Below are positions 35,879-44,316 of a DNA stretch of 49,721 nucleotides, in pieces (position 1 is the stretch's first letter; every line of letters starts with the position of its first letter). The stretch is from Rhodococcus sp. KRD197. GTDB lineage: Bacteria > Actinomycetota > Actinomycetes > Mycobacteriales > Mycobacteriaceae. The stretch is taken from positions 764,975-814,695 of the forward strand of contig NZ_JABFAO010000011.1 of the NCBI RefSeq assembly GCF_017168235.1, in the 5' to 3' direction. The translations under genes and the position numbers were made by a program. A model generated the notes under the pieces. It searched no databases, was not told where the DNA came from, and saw nothing but the letters and a program-made list of their open reading frames with translations.

Positions 35879-36961
35879 CTACTCGATTCGGTTGCCCTGG
35901 GCGTCCCAGTGTTCGGCCACCTTCTTCGACGGTTGCACACGGGGCGGCTCGCCGGGCATCTTGGGATAGTCGGGCGGAAAGTTGAGTTCGCCACCAGGCA
36001 ATGATTCCCACAGCTCGAGGAGTGGGTCGAGCGAGTACGCCTGCGCGTCCATGTCCTCCCAGGGATCACCGTCGCCGAGTCGGTCGAGGACGGTGACGAG
36101 GTTGAACTCCCGCGGGTCGGTCACCTCGGCGAGCTGCGCCCATGTCATCGGCGTACTCACCGGTGCGCCCGGCCGCGCGCGCAGGCTCCAGGCACTGGCA
36201 ATGGTTCGGTCTCGGTTGTTCTGGTTGTAGTCGATGAAGATTCGCTCGCCGCGCTCCTCTTTCCACCAGTTGGTGGTCACGCCCTCGTCGCGACGTTCGA
36301 GTTCGCGGCCGAGTCCGATGGCCGCGTGTCGTACCTGCTCGAAGGTGTACTCGGGGCGGATGCGGACATAGATGTGAATGCCCCGGTTGCCGCTCGTCTT
36401 GGGGTAACCCCGCAGCCCCAGTTCCTCGAGCAGCTCACGTGTCACGTCCGCCACCCGTTGCGTATCGGCGAACGTGGTGCCGGGTTGCGGATCGAGGTCG
36501 AGTCGAAGCTCGTCGGGGTGGTCGACATCCGGTCGCCGCACGGGCCACGGATGGAATGTCAACGTGCCCATCTGAGCTGCCCACACCAGCGCGGCGGCTT
36601 CGCTCGGGCACAGTTCGTCGGCTCCGCGGCCGGACGGGAACGCGATCTTCACCGTTTCGATCCAGTCGGGGGCACCCTTGGGGAGCCTCTTCTGATAGAA
36701 GCCGTCGCCCTCACGATCCTGCGGTCCGGTGGCAAGCCGCATCCCTTCGCGGTAGCCGTCCGGCCAGCGCTCCATGGCGGTCGGACGCTCTCCGATGGCA
36801 CGCACGAGTGGCTCGCCGACCGCGGCGAAGTACTCGCACACCTGCAGCTTCGTGATGGGCGGAGTGCGCTCGGTGGCCTCGTAGATGACGCGGTCCGGGC
36901 TCGATACCCGCACTTCACGGCCACCTGCTTCGACGAATGCGGGCGGAGTCTTCGTTGCCAT
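35879..36961 (-). CDS. polD1: LigD-type DNA polymerase/primase domain protein (PolD1, Prim-PolC)
   Basis: A 360-residue archaeo-eukaryotic-primase-like polymerase. Catalytic aspartates lie in LRLDLDPQ, and KTSGNRGIHIYV carries the conserved substrate-binding segment. It is a stand-alone counterpart of the LigD polymerase domain. In mycobacteria PolD1 works with LigC in gap filling and base-excision repair. ATG 36961 overlaps the ligC stop, so the two are translationally coupled. The end is one base past the DsbA remnant, on the opposite strand. Confidence 0.88.
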   Translation of the reverse strand: MATKTPPAFVEAGGREVRVSSPDRVIYEATERTPPITKLQVCEYFAAVGEPLVRAIGERPTAMERWPDGYREGMRLATGPQDREGDGFYQKRLPKGAPDWIETVKIAFPSGRGADELCPSEAAALVWAAQMGTLTFHPWPVRRPDVDHPDELRLDLDPQPGTTFADTQRVADVTRELLEELGLRGYPKTSGNRGIHIYVRIRPEYTFEQVRHAAIGLGRELERRDEGVTTNWWKEERGERIFIDYNQNNRDRTIASAWSLRARPGAPVSTPMTWAQLAEVTDPREFNLVTVLDRLGDGDPWEDMDAQAYSLDPLLELWESLPGGELNFPPDYPKMPGEPPRVQPSKKVAEHWDAQGNRIE

Positions 36962-38037
36962 CAGGACTCCCCGGCGGGGCTGTCGGGGCCCCCGGCGAGC
37001 ACGTCGGCGACGTCGTAGTCGACCGGGACCTCCAGCTGATCGTAGGTACAACTCTTCGGGTCGCGATCGGGGCGCCAACGCAGGAACCGCGCGGCGTGCC
37101 GAAGCCGTTGCCCTTCCATCTGGTCGTACGCGACCTCGACGACGCGTTCGACGCGCAGCGGCACCCAGCTGCGATCTTTGTTCGAGGTCCATCGGTTGGC
37201 CTCGGCGTCGGAGACGACATCCTCGCCGATACGAAGGGGTTGCAGTTCCTCGAGGATCTCTACGCGTCGCTTGTCCGTGAACGCCGAGGCGCCACCGATC
37301 ATTCGGAGCTGATCTCCGTCGTACAGTCCGAGGAGGAGCGAACCGATTCCGTTGCCGGACTTGTGCACTCGATAGCCGATGAGCGCGCAGTCGGCCGTGC
37401 GGGCGTGTTTGATCTTGACCATTTCACGCTTGTTCGGCAGGTACACGCTGTCCAGCTTCTTGGCGATCACGCCGTCGAGGCCGGCGCCTTCGAAGCGCTG
37501 AAACCAATCCTGGGCGGTGGCGGTGTCGTCGGTAGTACTGGTGATCTGGCACCGATCACCGCCGACCATCACCTCGAGCAGCTTCGCTCTGCGAGCAGCG
37601 AACGGCTCGTTCATGAAATCGGTGCCCGAATGCATGAGCAGATCGAAACCGACGAACATCGACGGAGTCTTCTCCGCCAGCATCTGCACACGTGAATCGG
37701 CGGGATGGATGCGCTCGGACAGCGCATCCCAGTCGAGCCGAGTGCGTCCGTCGATCTCGCGCGGAACGACGATCTCGCCGTCGACGACGACGCGCTCCGG
37801 TAACTCGCGACGTATGGCCTCGACCAACTCGGGAAAGTACCGCGCGAGGTCCTTCCCGCCACGCGACCCCAGCCGCACCTCGTCGCCGTCGCGGAAGACG
37901 ATGGCACGGAAACCGTCCCACTTCGGCTCGTACGACCACACCGGCGGGCCGTCGCCCGGCTGCTCGGGCACGGTTTTGGCCGCCTTGGCGAGCATCGGCG
38001 CGACTGGCCACTCGATGGGTAGGTCCACAGCACCCAT
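36961..38037 (-). CDS. ligC: ATP-dependent DNA ligase (LigC)
   Basis: A 358-residue ATP-dependent ligase. The adenylated lysine is K39 in EPKWDGFRAI; VVDGEIVV, the GLDGVIAKK motif and KIKH further on complete the nucleotidyltransferase motifs. An OB-fold follows. No polymerase or nuclease domain is attached, which makes it LigC rather than LigD. The length matches mycobacterial LigC (358). It heads a two-gene operon with PolD1, joined at 36961, for DNA repair. Confidence 0.9.
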   Translation of the reverse strand: MGAVDLPIEWPVAPMLAKAAKTVPEQPGDGPPVWSYEPKWDGFRAIVFRDGDEVRLGSRGGKDLARYFPELVEAIRRELPERVVVDGEIVVPREIDGRTRLDWDALSERIHPADSRVQMLAEKTPSMFVGFDLLMHSGTDFMNEPFAARRAKLLEVMVGGDRCQITSTTDDTATAQDWFQRFEGAGLDGVIAKKLDSVYLPNKREMVKIKHARTADCALIGYRVHKSGNGIGSLLLGLYDGDQLRMIGGASAFTDKRRVEILEELQPLRIGEDVVSDAEANRWTSNKDRSWVPLRVERVVEVAYDQMEGQRLRHAARFLRWRPDRDPKSCTYDQLEVPVDYDVADVLAGGPDSPAGES

Positions 38038-38166
38038 AGTGCCTCATCTGCTCTGTGTTTCATCGCTGGTCGGATGGAAAACTGTCTTGCTCGTGCACCC
38101 GTCGATCGCACCGGGTATTTTCGAATCTCTTCCGATCCGAGACCAGACATCGAAGGAACAACCGTG

Positions 38167-38793
38167 ATGGCTCCCAATTTCGCAAGGCCGCGCTCGGCAG
38201 CGCTGGCCGTCATCGCCTGCGCTGCAATGATCGTTGCGGGGTGCGGAACAGACATCACCCCGACCGCGATTCCGGAGCAGGATCCCGTCGCCTCGTCGCA
38301 GCAGAGTACGAGCGAGCCGAGCACCCCCAGCCAGGACCCCGCCCGCGAAGGTGAGGATCTCGGCGGCGACGTCGATATCGATGTCGAGATCGGCGACTGT
38401 GTTCGGTTGGGCGGCACCCAGGCGAACGCGACCATCGACAATGCCGAATGCGGCAGCGCGGAGTCGAACTTCGTAGTGATCGCGAAGGCACCCTCACAGG
38501 AAGAATGCCCCACCGATATCGACCAGTCGTACTACGAAACGTTCGGTGGGATCGAGCAGGGCGCGCTCTGCCTCGACGTCGACTGGGTGGTAGGAGGGTG
38601 TATCGATCTGGGATCGGAGGATCCACAGCGCATCGAATGCCGCGACGCCTCAGCCGCCGAGCCGTCGACCGATTCGTATCTGATAACCGACATCCTGGCC
38701 GATACCATCGACGTCGAGCGATGCCCCGATCCAGCGACCGGCGGGTTCCGCTACCCCGAGCGCAACTTCATCGTCTGCTTCGAGGAGCTGTAG
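38167..38793 (+). CDS. Lipoprotein, LppU/SCO3897-like
   Basis: A 208-residue protein with a signal peptide and lipobox (IVAGC, Cys26). A Ser/Thr/Pro-rich spacer follows, then a small domain with evenly spaced cysteines (GDCVRLGG, NAECGSAESNF, CPTDID, CLDVDW), the pattern of LppU/SCO3897-type lipoproteins. GTG 38164 directly before ATG 38167 is an alternative start; the purine-rich GAAGGA lies at 38151-38156. Function is unknown; likely anchored on the outer face of the membrane. Confidence 0.72.
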   Translation: MAPNFARPRSAALAVIACAAMIVAGCGTDITPTAIPEQDPVASSQQSTSEPSTPSQDPAREGEDLGGDVDIDVEIGDCVRLGGTQANATIDNAECGSAESNFVVIAKAPSQEECPTDIDQSYYETFGGIEQGALCLDVDWVVGGCIDLGSEDPQRIECRDASAAEPSTDSYLITDILADTIDVERCPDPATGGFRYPERNFIVCFEEL

Positions 38794-38892
38794 TCCGCAC
38801 GTCGATACATCGTCCCCGGCGCGGACGCCGCACGGTGGCGATTAGGCTGACCGAAGGATACAGCCCATATCCGTGCACAGGTCAGGAGTGTC

Positions 38893-40599
38893 ATGTCGAC
38901 CGAGAACGAATCGCCGGACGTCAAGCCGAGGAGCCGCGACGTCACCGACGGCTTGGAGAAGACCGCCGCCCGCGGCATGCTGCGTGCGGTCGGGATGGGT
39001 GATGACGATTGGGGCAAGTCCCAGATCGGCGTCGCATCGTCGTGGAACGAGATCACCCCGTGCAACCTCTCCCTGGAGCGGCTTGCCAAAGCCGTGAAAG
39101 TGGGCGTGCACGCCGCAGGTGGCTTCCCCCTCGAATTCGGCACCATCTCTGTCTCCGACGGCATTTCGATGGGTCACGAGGGCATGCACTTCTCGCTGGT
39201 CTCCCGTGAGGTCATTGCCGACAGCGTCGAAACCGTGGTCAGTGCCGAGCGCCTCGACGGATCCGTGCTGCTGGCCGGCTGCGACAAATCGTTGCCCGGA
39301 ATGCTCATGGCCGCGGCAAGACTGAACCTCGCGAGCGTCTTTCTCTACGCGGGCTCCACGCTGCCGGGATTCGCGACCCTGTCCGACGGTTCCGAACACC
39401 AGGTCACCATCATCGACGCCTTCGAGGCCGTCGGCGCGTGTTCGCGCGGATTGATGTCGCGTGCCGACGTCGACACCATCGAACGCGCCATCTGCCCCGG
39501 CGAAGGCGCCTGCGGCGGGATGTACACCGCCAATACGATGGCCAGCGCTGCAGAGGCATTGGGAATGTCGTTGCCCGGCAGCGCTTCTCCACCAGCTCCC
39601 GACCGGCGGCGTGATCAGTTCGCTCACGCCAGCGGTGAAGCGGTCGTCGAGATGCTGCGCCGCGGCATCACCGCCCGCGACATCATGACGAAGGAGGCGT
39701 TCGAGAACGCCATCGCGGTCGTCATGGCATTCGGCGGGTCGACCAACGCGGTGCTGCACCTGCTGGCCATTGCCCACGAGGCCGAGGTGGAACTGACTCT
39801 CGACGACTTCACCCGGGTCGGTTCCAAGGTCCCACACCTCGCGGACGTCAAGCCGTTCGGCAAGCACGTCATGACCGACGTCGACGCGATCGGCGGAGTC
39901 CCCGTCGTGATGAAGGCGCTGCTCGACGCCGGCCTCATGCACGGCGACTGCCTCACCGTCACCGGCAAGACAGTCGCGGAGAATCTCGCGCACATCGCAC
40001 CGCCCGATCCCGACGGCAAGGTGCTTCGTGCGATGAACGAGCCCATCCACCCCACCGGCGGCATCACGATCCTGAAAGGTTCGCTGGCCCCGGGCGGTGC
40101 GGTGGTCAAGTCCGCCGGTTTCGATTCCGACGTCTTCGTCGGTACGGCAAGGGTTTTCGAGCGCGAGCGCGCCGCAATGGATGCGCTCGAGGACGGCACC
40201 ATCACCGAAGGCGACGTCGTCGTCATCCGCTACGAGGGCCCCAAGGGCGGTCCGGGTATGCGCGAGATGTTGGCCATCACGGGTGCGATCAAGGGCGCCG
40301 GTCTCGGCAAGGACGTCCTGCTTCTCACCGATGGGCGCTTCTCCGGCGGCACCACCGGCCTGTGTGTCGGTCACGTCGCCCCCGAGGCCGTCGACGGTGG
40401 TCCCATCGCTTTCGTTCGGGACGGTGACCAGATTCGCTTGGACGTCGGAAAGGGCACCCTCGACCTGCTGGTCGACGAATCCGAACTCGAATCCCGCCGC
40501 GAAGGCTGGGCGCCCCTACCGCCCCGCTACACCCGCGGCGTTCTCGCGAAGTACGCCAAGCTCGTCGGCTCGGCGTCGAGCGGCGCTGTGCTCGCTTAG
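38893..40599 (+). CDS. ilvD: Dihydroxy-acid dehydratase
   Basis: A 568-residue IlvD/Edd-family enzyme that dehydrates 2,3-dihydroxy acids to 2-oxo acids in valine, leucine and isoleucine synthesis. Iron-sulfur ligands are probably Cys57 (TPCNLSL), Cys130 ([10 protein letters not shown]) and Cys207 ([13 protein letters not shown]). DGRFSGGT near residue 478 is another family mark. The length is standard. CAGGAG is four bases before ATG 38893. It is transcribed alone, converging on the efflux pump gene. Confidence 0.95.
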   Translation: MSTENESPDVKPRSRDVTDGLEKTAARGMLRAVGMGDDDWGKSQIGVASSWNEITPCNLSLERLAKAVKVGVHAAGGFPLEFGTISVSDGISMGHEGMHFSLVSREVIADSVETVVSAERLDGSVLLAGCDKSLPGMLMAAARLNLASVFLYAGSTLPGFATLSDGSEHQVTIIDAFEAVGACSRGLMSRADVDTIERAICPGEGACGGMYTANTMASAAEALGMSLPGSASPPAPDRRRDQFAHASGEAVVEMLRRGITARDIMTKEAFENAIAVVMAFGGSTNAVLHLLAIAHEAEVELTLDDFTRVGSKVPHLADVKPFGKHVMTDVDAIGGVPVVMKALLDAGLMHGDCLTVTGKTVAENLAHIAPPDPDGKVLRAMNEPIHPTGGITILKGSLAPGGAVVKSAGFDSDVFVGTARVFERERAAMDALEDGTITEGDVVVIRYEGPKGGPGMREMLAITGAIKGAGLGKDVLLLTDGRFSGGTTGLCVGHVAPEAVDGGPIAFVRDGDQIRLDVGKGTLDLLVDESELESRREGWAPLPPRYTRGVLAKYAKLVGSASSGAVLA

Positions 40600-40622
40600 C
40601 GGGAATCGCTACAGGTGCATCA

Positions 40623-42407
40623 CTACAGGGGCATCGCCCACGCCGGGCTCGACCGCTCCTCGAGTTCGGTGTGTAGGCGAGCGTGTATGGGATGGCCGGA
40701 ATCGGCGAACTGATAGATGTTCAGCCTGTCCTGCGACGAGGTCGAAGTGCTCGATTGAGCTGCCGCCGGTCGTTCCATCAGACGTTCGAGCTCTTCGACC
40801 TCACGCGCTGCAGCTGAATCGAACACAGCACGATCGAACGCCGGCGGCAACATGAGCGCGACGATCACCGCACCCACGCCGAATACGACGGCTGCAATCA
40901 GCGATGTCTCCACGACGGCGCCGACGAAGGAGCTGATCGCGTTGAGCTGCAGGTTGTCTGCGTAGCCGGTGAGAAAGGGGTTCTCGCGCAGGATGTCCGC
41001 GACGATGACGGCTCCCGCCACCGAATCCCCGGATGCTTCGATGGCCTGTGCCGCTTGCTCGGTCGGCTCGCCTCCTGGCCCTCTGCCGGGGAAGCCGGTG
41101 AGGAACTCGGCGATTCCGTTGCGGTAAGAGGTTGCGAGAACCGAGCCGAGTATGGCGATTCCGAGTGATCCACCCAGTTCGAGTGCGGTGTCGTTGAGTC
41201 CGCCGGCGACGCCGAGTTTGTTGTCGGGAAACTCGGCCATGATCGCGTCGGTGCACGGGGACACGCTGAGACCGATGCCCAGACCAAGGAGGATCAACAC
41301 CGGAAGGAAGTCCGAATAGCCTGCACCGGTTTCGATTCCGAGCATAGAGACCATCGCGAGGGTGCCCACCACCATGCCGGCAGTGACGGTGTACCTCATG
41401 CCCAGTTTCGGCGTCAGCCACTGGGTGATGCCGGATCCCACGAACACCGCGACGGCGAGGGGCAGCAGATGCACGCCGGTGGATACGGGCCCGAAGCTCA
41501 GCACGAACTGAAGGTATTGCGCGACATAATAAATGGCGCCGAAGGTGACGAGGAAGAACAGCAGCACCGCCAACACGGCTCCACTGAGCGCGCGGGAGCG
41601 GAAGGATCGAACGTCCAGCAGCGGGTTGGGGTGGCGGAGTTCCCAGGCAACGAAAGCTGCACCGCTCAGCAGTCCCACGACGGCGAAGTACGTCGGCGCG
41701 ATCCCCCAGCCGGAGTGCATTCCCTCGATGATCGCGTATACGGCTGACGAGACGGTCAGCACCGACAGCAGGCCACCGAGCCAATCGATAGGTCCGGGAT
41801 CGACGGCCCGCGACGGCGGTACCAGCGCGATGGCGGCGCCGATGGCGAAGAGCGTGATGGGCACGTTGATGAGGAAACTCGAACCCCACCAGTAGCTTTC
41901 GAGCAGCCATCCCGCGAGCAACGGGCCCATCGCGATCGCCAGACCCGAGGTGGCAACCCAGATGGTGACTGCGGTGGCGCGCTCACGCTTGGGGAAGGTC
42001 GCGACCAGGAGCGACAGTGTCGCCGGCATGACGATCGCGGCGGCGACGCCCATCACGATGCGCGCCAGAATCACCCCGAGAGTGACGTCGGTGAGGGCGC
42101 CGGCGATCGAACCGGCTGTGAAGATCAGCAAGCCGATGATCAGTGCTCCACGGCGACTGTACCGATCGCCGATCACGCCGAACAGCAGCATCAATGCCGC
42201 GTACGGAACGGTGTATCCGTCTATCACCCACTGTAAGTCACTGCTGGAGAGCGCCAGATCCATCGTCATGGCCGGCGCAGCAACGAGTAGTGACGTGTTG
42301 GCCATGACGACGACCAGCAGGCTCAGGCACAGCACCCCCAGTGCGGCCCAACGTTTCTTGTACGGCCTCTCCATCTCTTGGACAGGCGTCATCGCGAGCA
42401 ATGTCAT
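40623..42407 (-). CDS. DHA2-type MFS efflux transporter (14 helices)
   Basis: A 594-residue drug:proton antiporter of the major facilitator superfamily, related to QacA/EmrB. Motif A (GVIGDRYSRRGAL) lies between helices 2 and 3, motif C-like ATSGLAIAMGPLLAGWLL in helix 5, and WVIDGYTVPYAALML at the start of helix 2. A long loop near residue 450 and a charged C-terminal tail of about 70 residues are seen. A G-rich ribosome site precedes ATG 42407. Two direct repeats upstream (42428-42464) may bind a regulator. No regulator gene is adjacent. Confidence 0.88.
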   Translation of the reverse strand: MTLLAMTPVQEMERPYKKRWAALGVLCLSLLVVVMANTSLLVAAPAMTMDLALSSSDLQWVIDGYTVPYAALMLLFGVIGDRYSRRGALIIGLLIFTAGSIAGALTDVTLGVILARIVMGVAAAIVMPATLSLLVATFPKRERATAVTIWVATSGLAIAMGPLLAGWLLESYWWGSSFLINVPITLFAIGAAIALVPPSRAVDPGPIDWLGGLLSVLTVSSAVYAIIEGMHSGWGIAPTYFAVVGLLSGAAFVAWELRHPNPLLDVRSFRSRALSGAVLAVLLFFLVTFGAIYYVAQYLQFVLSFGPVSTGVHLLPLAVAVFVGSGITQWLTPKLGMRYTVTAGMVVGTLAMVSMLGIETGAGYSDFLPVLILLGLGIGLSVSPCTDAIMAEFPDNKLGVAGGLNDTALELGGSLGIAILGSVLATSYRNGIAEFLTGFPGRGPGGEPTEQAAQAIEASGDSVAGAVIVADILRENPFLTGYADNLQLNAISSFVGAVVETSLIAAVVFGVGAVIVALMLPPAFDRAVFDSAAAREVEELERLMERPAAAQSSTSTSSQDRLNIYQFADSGHPIHARLHTELEERSSPAWAMPL

Positions 42408-42427
42408 GTGTGTTCCCCCCTATGGCA

Positions 42428-42464
42428 CAGTGCAACACCGCAAGCGAAGCGAGCAGTGCAACAC
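42428..42464. repeat. Direct repeat of CAGTGCAACAC upstream of the efflux pump
   Basis: Identical 11-base copies at 42428-42438 and 42454-42464, 26 bases apart, lie 20-57 bases upstream of the pump start, inside its presumed promoter. They may be operator half-sites for an unlinked regulator. Confidence 0.5.
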
Positions 42465-42614
42465 ACCGAGCACAATGCTGTGCAGCCTAGGAACGTTGAA
42501 CTAAGGTGCGCAAACCGATGTGGCGGCAGTTACATCTTGGGCCGGTGCGCTCGAGGCCCGTCACGAATGATTGTCGATAACACTGTGATCGAGGGGAGTC
42601 AGGGCGTCTATGCA

Positions 42615-42662
42615 GAGAAAAATGCCACCGTGCCGGTTATCCGACACGGTGGCATTTTTCTC
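42615..42662. terminator. Bidirectional rho-independent terminator
   Basis: GAGAAAAATGCCACCGTG pairs perfectly with 42645-42662 (18 base pairs, 12-base loop) and carries an A-run and T-run on either side. It ends the serine protease transcript on the minus strand and would block readthrough from the other side too. Confidence 0.85.
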
Positions 42663-42690
42663 GCCTTGCTAAGCGATCAAGCTGGGGCGA

Positions 42691-43347
42691 TCAAGCTATC
42701 GGGGTGAAACCTGCTCCGACGGCATTGCCGTTATCGATATGGCGCAGGATGGCATCGATATTGGTGCCCACCTGGGGGCCGAAGCATGCGACACCGAGGT
42801 ACGCGTTGACCATGCCGACGAGTGTGGTGCCGACGACGACCGGGCTGCCAGAGTCACCCTCGACGACGCACAGTTGCGACCAGGTCTCCTGCGACTGCAG
42901 AACATCGCCGTACGCGACGCCGCACGTGTTTCCGGTGGTGCGGCCTTCCTTGCAGACGATGTTCGGGAACAGGGCCGGGGGGCCGAGCTGGGTGATCGAG
43001 ACGTTGCCGATCCGGTTGACCGGGATGACCTTGGCGCGGTCGAACTCGATGACCGCGTAGTCGTATTCCGGGTTCGAGAACGCGATGCGTCCGACGACAC
43101 CGGCCGAGGGGTCGTACTCGGGCACGATCGTCGCGCCCGCGCCACCGCAGTGGCCTGCGGTAATCCCAATGAGGCGCCCCGCGCGATCGTTGCCGATCGT
43201 GGTCAGCGTGCACTCCGAGGCGTTGCCGACGATGATGCCGGAGCCACCCCCCAGTACCGCCGGAGCCGCAGCGGATGCGGTGCCGACGCCGAAGCTTGCA
43301 GCAACAGCGGCTGCCGCGACGACGACGGTCATGAACTTCTTCAACAT
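42691..43347 (-). CDS. Secreted trypsin-like serine protease (S1 family)
   Basis: A 218-residue exported protease. A signal peptide ends at about residue 27 (TASAAA). The catalytic triad is His66 (TAGHCGG), Asp96 (EYDYAVI) and Ser166 (GDSGSPV), and Cys46/Cys67 plus Cys132/Cys142 probably form disulfides. No long propeptide is visible, so the mature enzyme would begin soon after the signal. A strong terminator follows at 42615-42662. Its substrate is unknown. ATG 43347 gives a standard signal sequence (MLKKFMTVVV). Confidence 0.9.
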   Translation of the reverse strand: MLKKFMTVVVAAAAVAASFGVGTASAAAPAVLGGGSGIIVGNASECTLTTIGNDRAGRLIGITAGHCGGAGATIVPEYDPSAGVVGRIAFSNPEYDYAVIEFDRAKVIPVNRIGNVSITQLGPPALFPNIVCKEGRTTGNTCGVAYGDVLQSQETWSQLCVVEGDSGSPVVVGTTLVGMVNAYLGVACFGPQVGTNIDAILRHIDNGNAVGAGFTPIA

Positions 43348-43427
43348 TTAATCCCTCTCCAGCGGTGTCCGCAGAACCCTAGCAACAAGTTGCACCAATG
43401 GACGAGTACCTAGGCTAAGTGCTTCAC

Positions 43428-44150
43428 TCAGGGATTCTCGCCGTCGAGCGCAGCGAGCATGGACTGCGCCTCTTCGAGTTGACGCCTCAACTCCGCAACG
43501 CGCTGCGACGCTTCCTCCCGCGCGTGCGTGATGACTGCCTCGACCGCCTGAACAGCGGAATCGTCGCCGAGTTCTTTCACCGCACGCGAGACCGACTCCG
43601 GAGACACGGGCTGGGCCTTTCCAGGGCGCCGAGCGCCGTGTGTGACCGTCACGGACCAGTCGTTGTCCACTCCGGCGTGAATGGTGACGCTGACACTGTC
43701 CGGGCCTTTCCGCGCCTTCCTCGCCGCAGGCTTCGGGGCGGGCGAGGGCGTGACAACGGCAGGGGCGGCAGGCGCAGGTGCGGTAGGCGAAGGCGTAGGC
43801 GTAGGTGATGCAACCCTCGGGGCCACCTTGGCGGCAGGCCTGGAGGCCGGCTTAGATGCGGCAGGCTTGGCTGCAGATGGCTTGGCCGGGCTGGCCGGCG
43901 GGTTCCGGGTGATCCGGAGTTCGTCGGCTTCGAAAGGTAGTTCGTCGTCGACGCCCTTGGGCCTGATGGTGACGGTGTTTCCGTCGATCGAGACCACCTT
44001 CGCCGACGTGCCCTCGGGCAGCGCGAGGCTCGGCGTCGGCTCGATGAGATAGACCGTGGCGCGTTTGCCCTCGGCAAGGGCGTGGGCCAGTGACTCGAGA
44101 TTCTCGGGCGTGAGAGAGCCTGTTGGCGTCGAACGTCTACGCGGTGGCAT
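43428..44150 (-). CDS. DUF6319-like protein with Pro/Ala-rich linker and coiled-coil tail
   Basis: A 240-residue protein in three parts. Residues 1-85 form a small beta-rich domain (RATVYLIEPTPSLALPEG, then VDDELPFEADELRITRN). A Pro/Ala/Lys low-complexity linker spans about 85-150. The C-terminal part has a short beta unit (VSVTIHAGVDNDWSVTVTHG), then a coiled coil (EEASQRVAELRRQLEEAQ). The basic linker hints at nucleic-acid contact. The family assignment is from memory. ATG 44150 has GAAGG about ten bases upstream. It is divergent from plsB. Confidence 0.65.
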   Translation of the reverse strand: MPPRRRSTPTGSLTPENLESLAHALAEGKRATVYLIEPTPSLALPEGTSAKVVSIDGNTVTIRPKGVDDELPFEADELRITRNPPASPAKPSAAKPAASKPASRPAAKVAPRVASPTPTPSPTAPAPAAPAVVTPSPAPKPAARKARKGPDSVSVTIHAGVDNDWSVTVTHGARRPGKAQPVSPESVSRAVKELGDDSAVQAVEAVITHAREEASQRVAELRRQLEEAQSMLAALDGENP

Positions 44151-44316
44151 CGTGGCAGCCTTCTGGTCGAAAGTATTTGCGAATACTGTCCCACATCGGT
44201 CTCTCGCGCAACCCGATCGGTGTGGGATAACGGATGTGAAACTCGTATATCGGTCGTGCTGCACAAGTAGCCTGACTCCCGTGCCTGTCGGACGGGTACG
44301 TGAACGGGAGGGCTCG

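Noticed and set aside
44056..44316. Upstream extension of plsB
   Set aside because: It overlaps the divergent DUF6319-like gene and lacks family similarity; ATG 44317 has a strong ribosome site.
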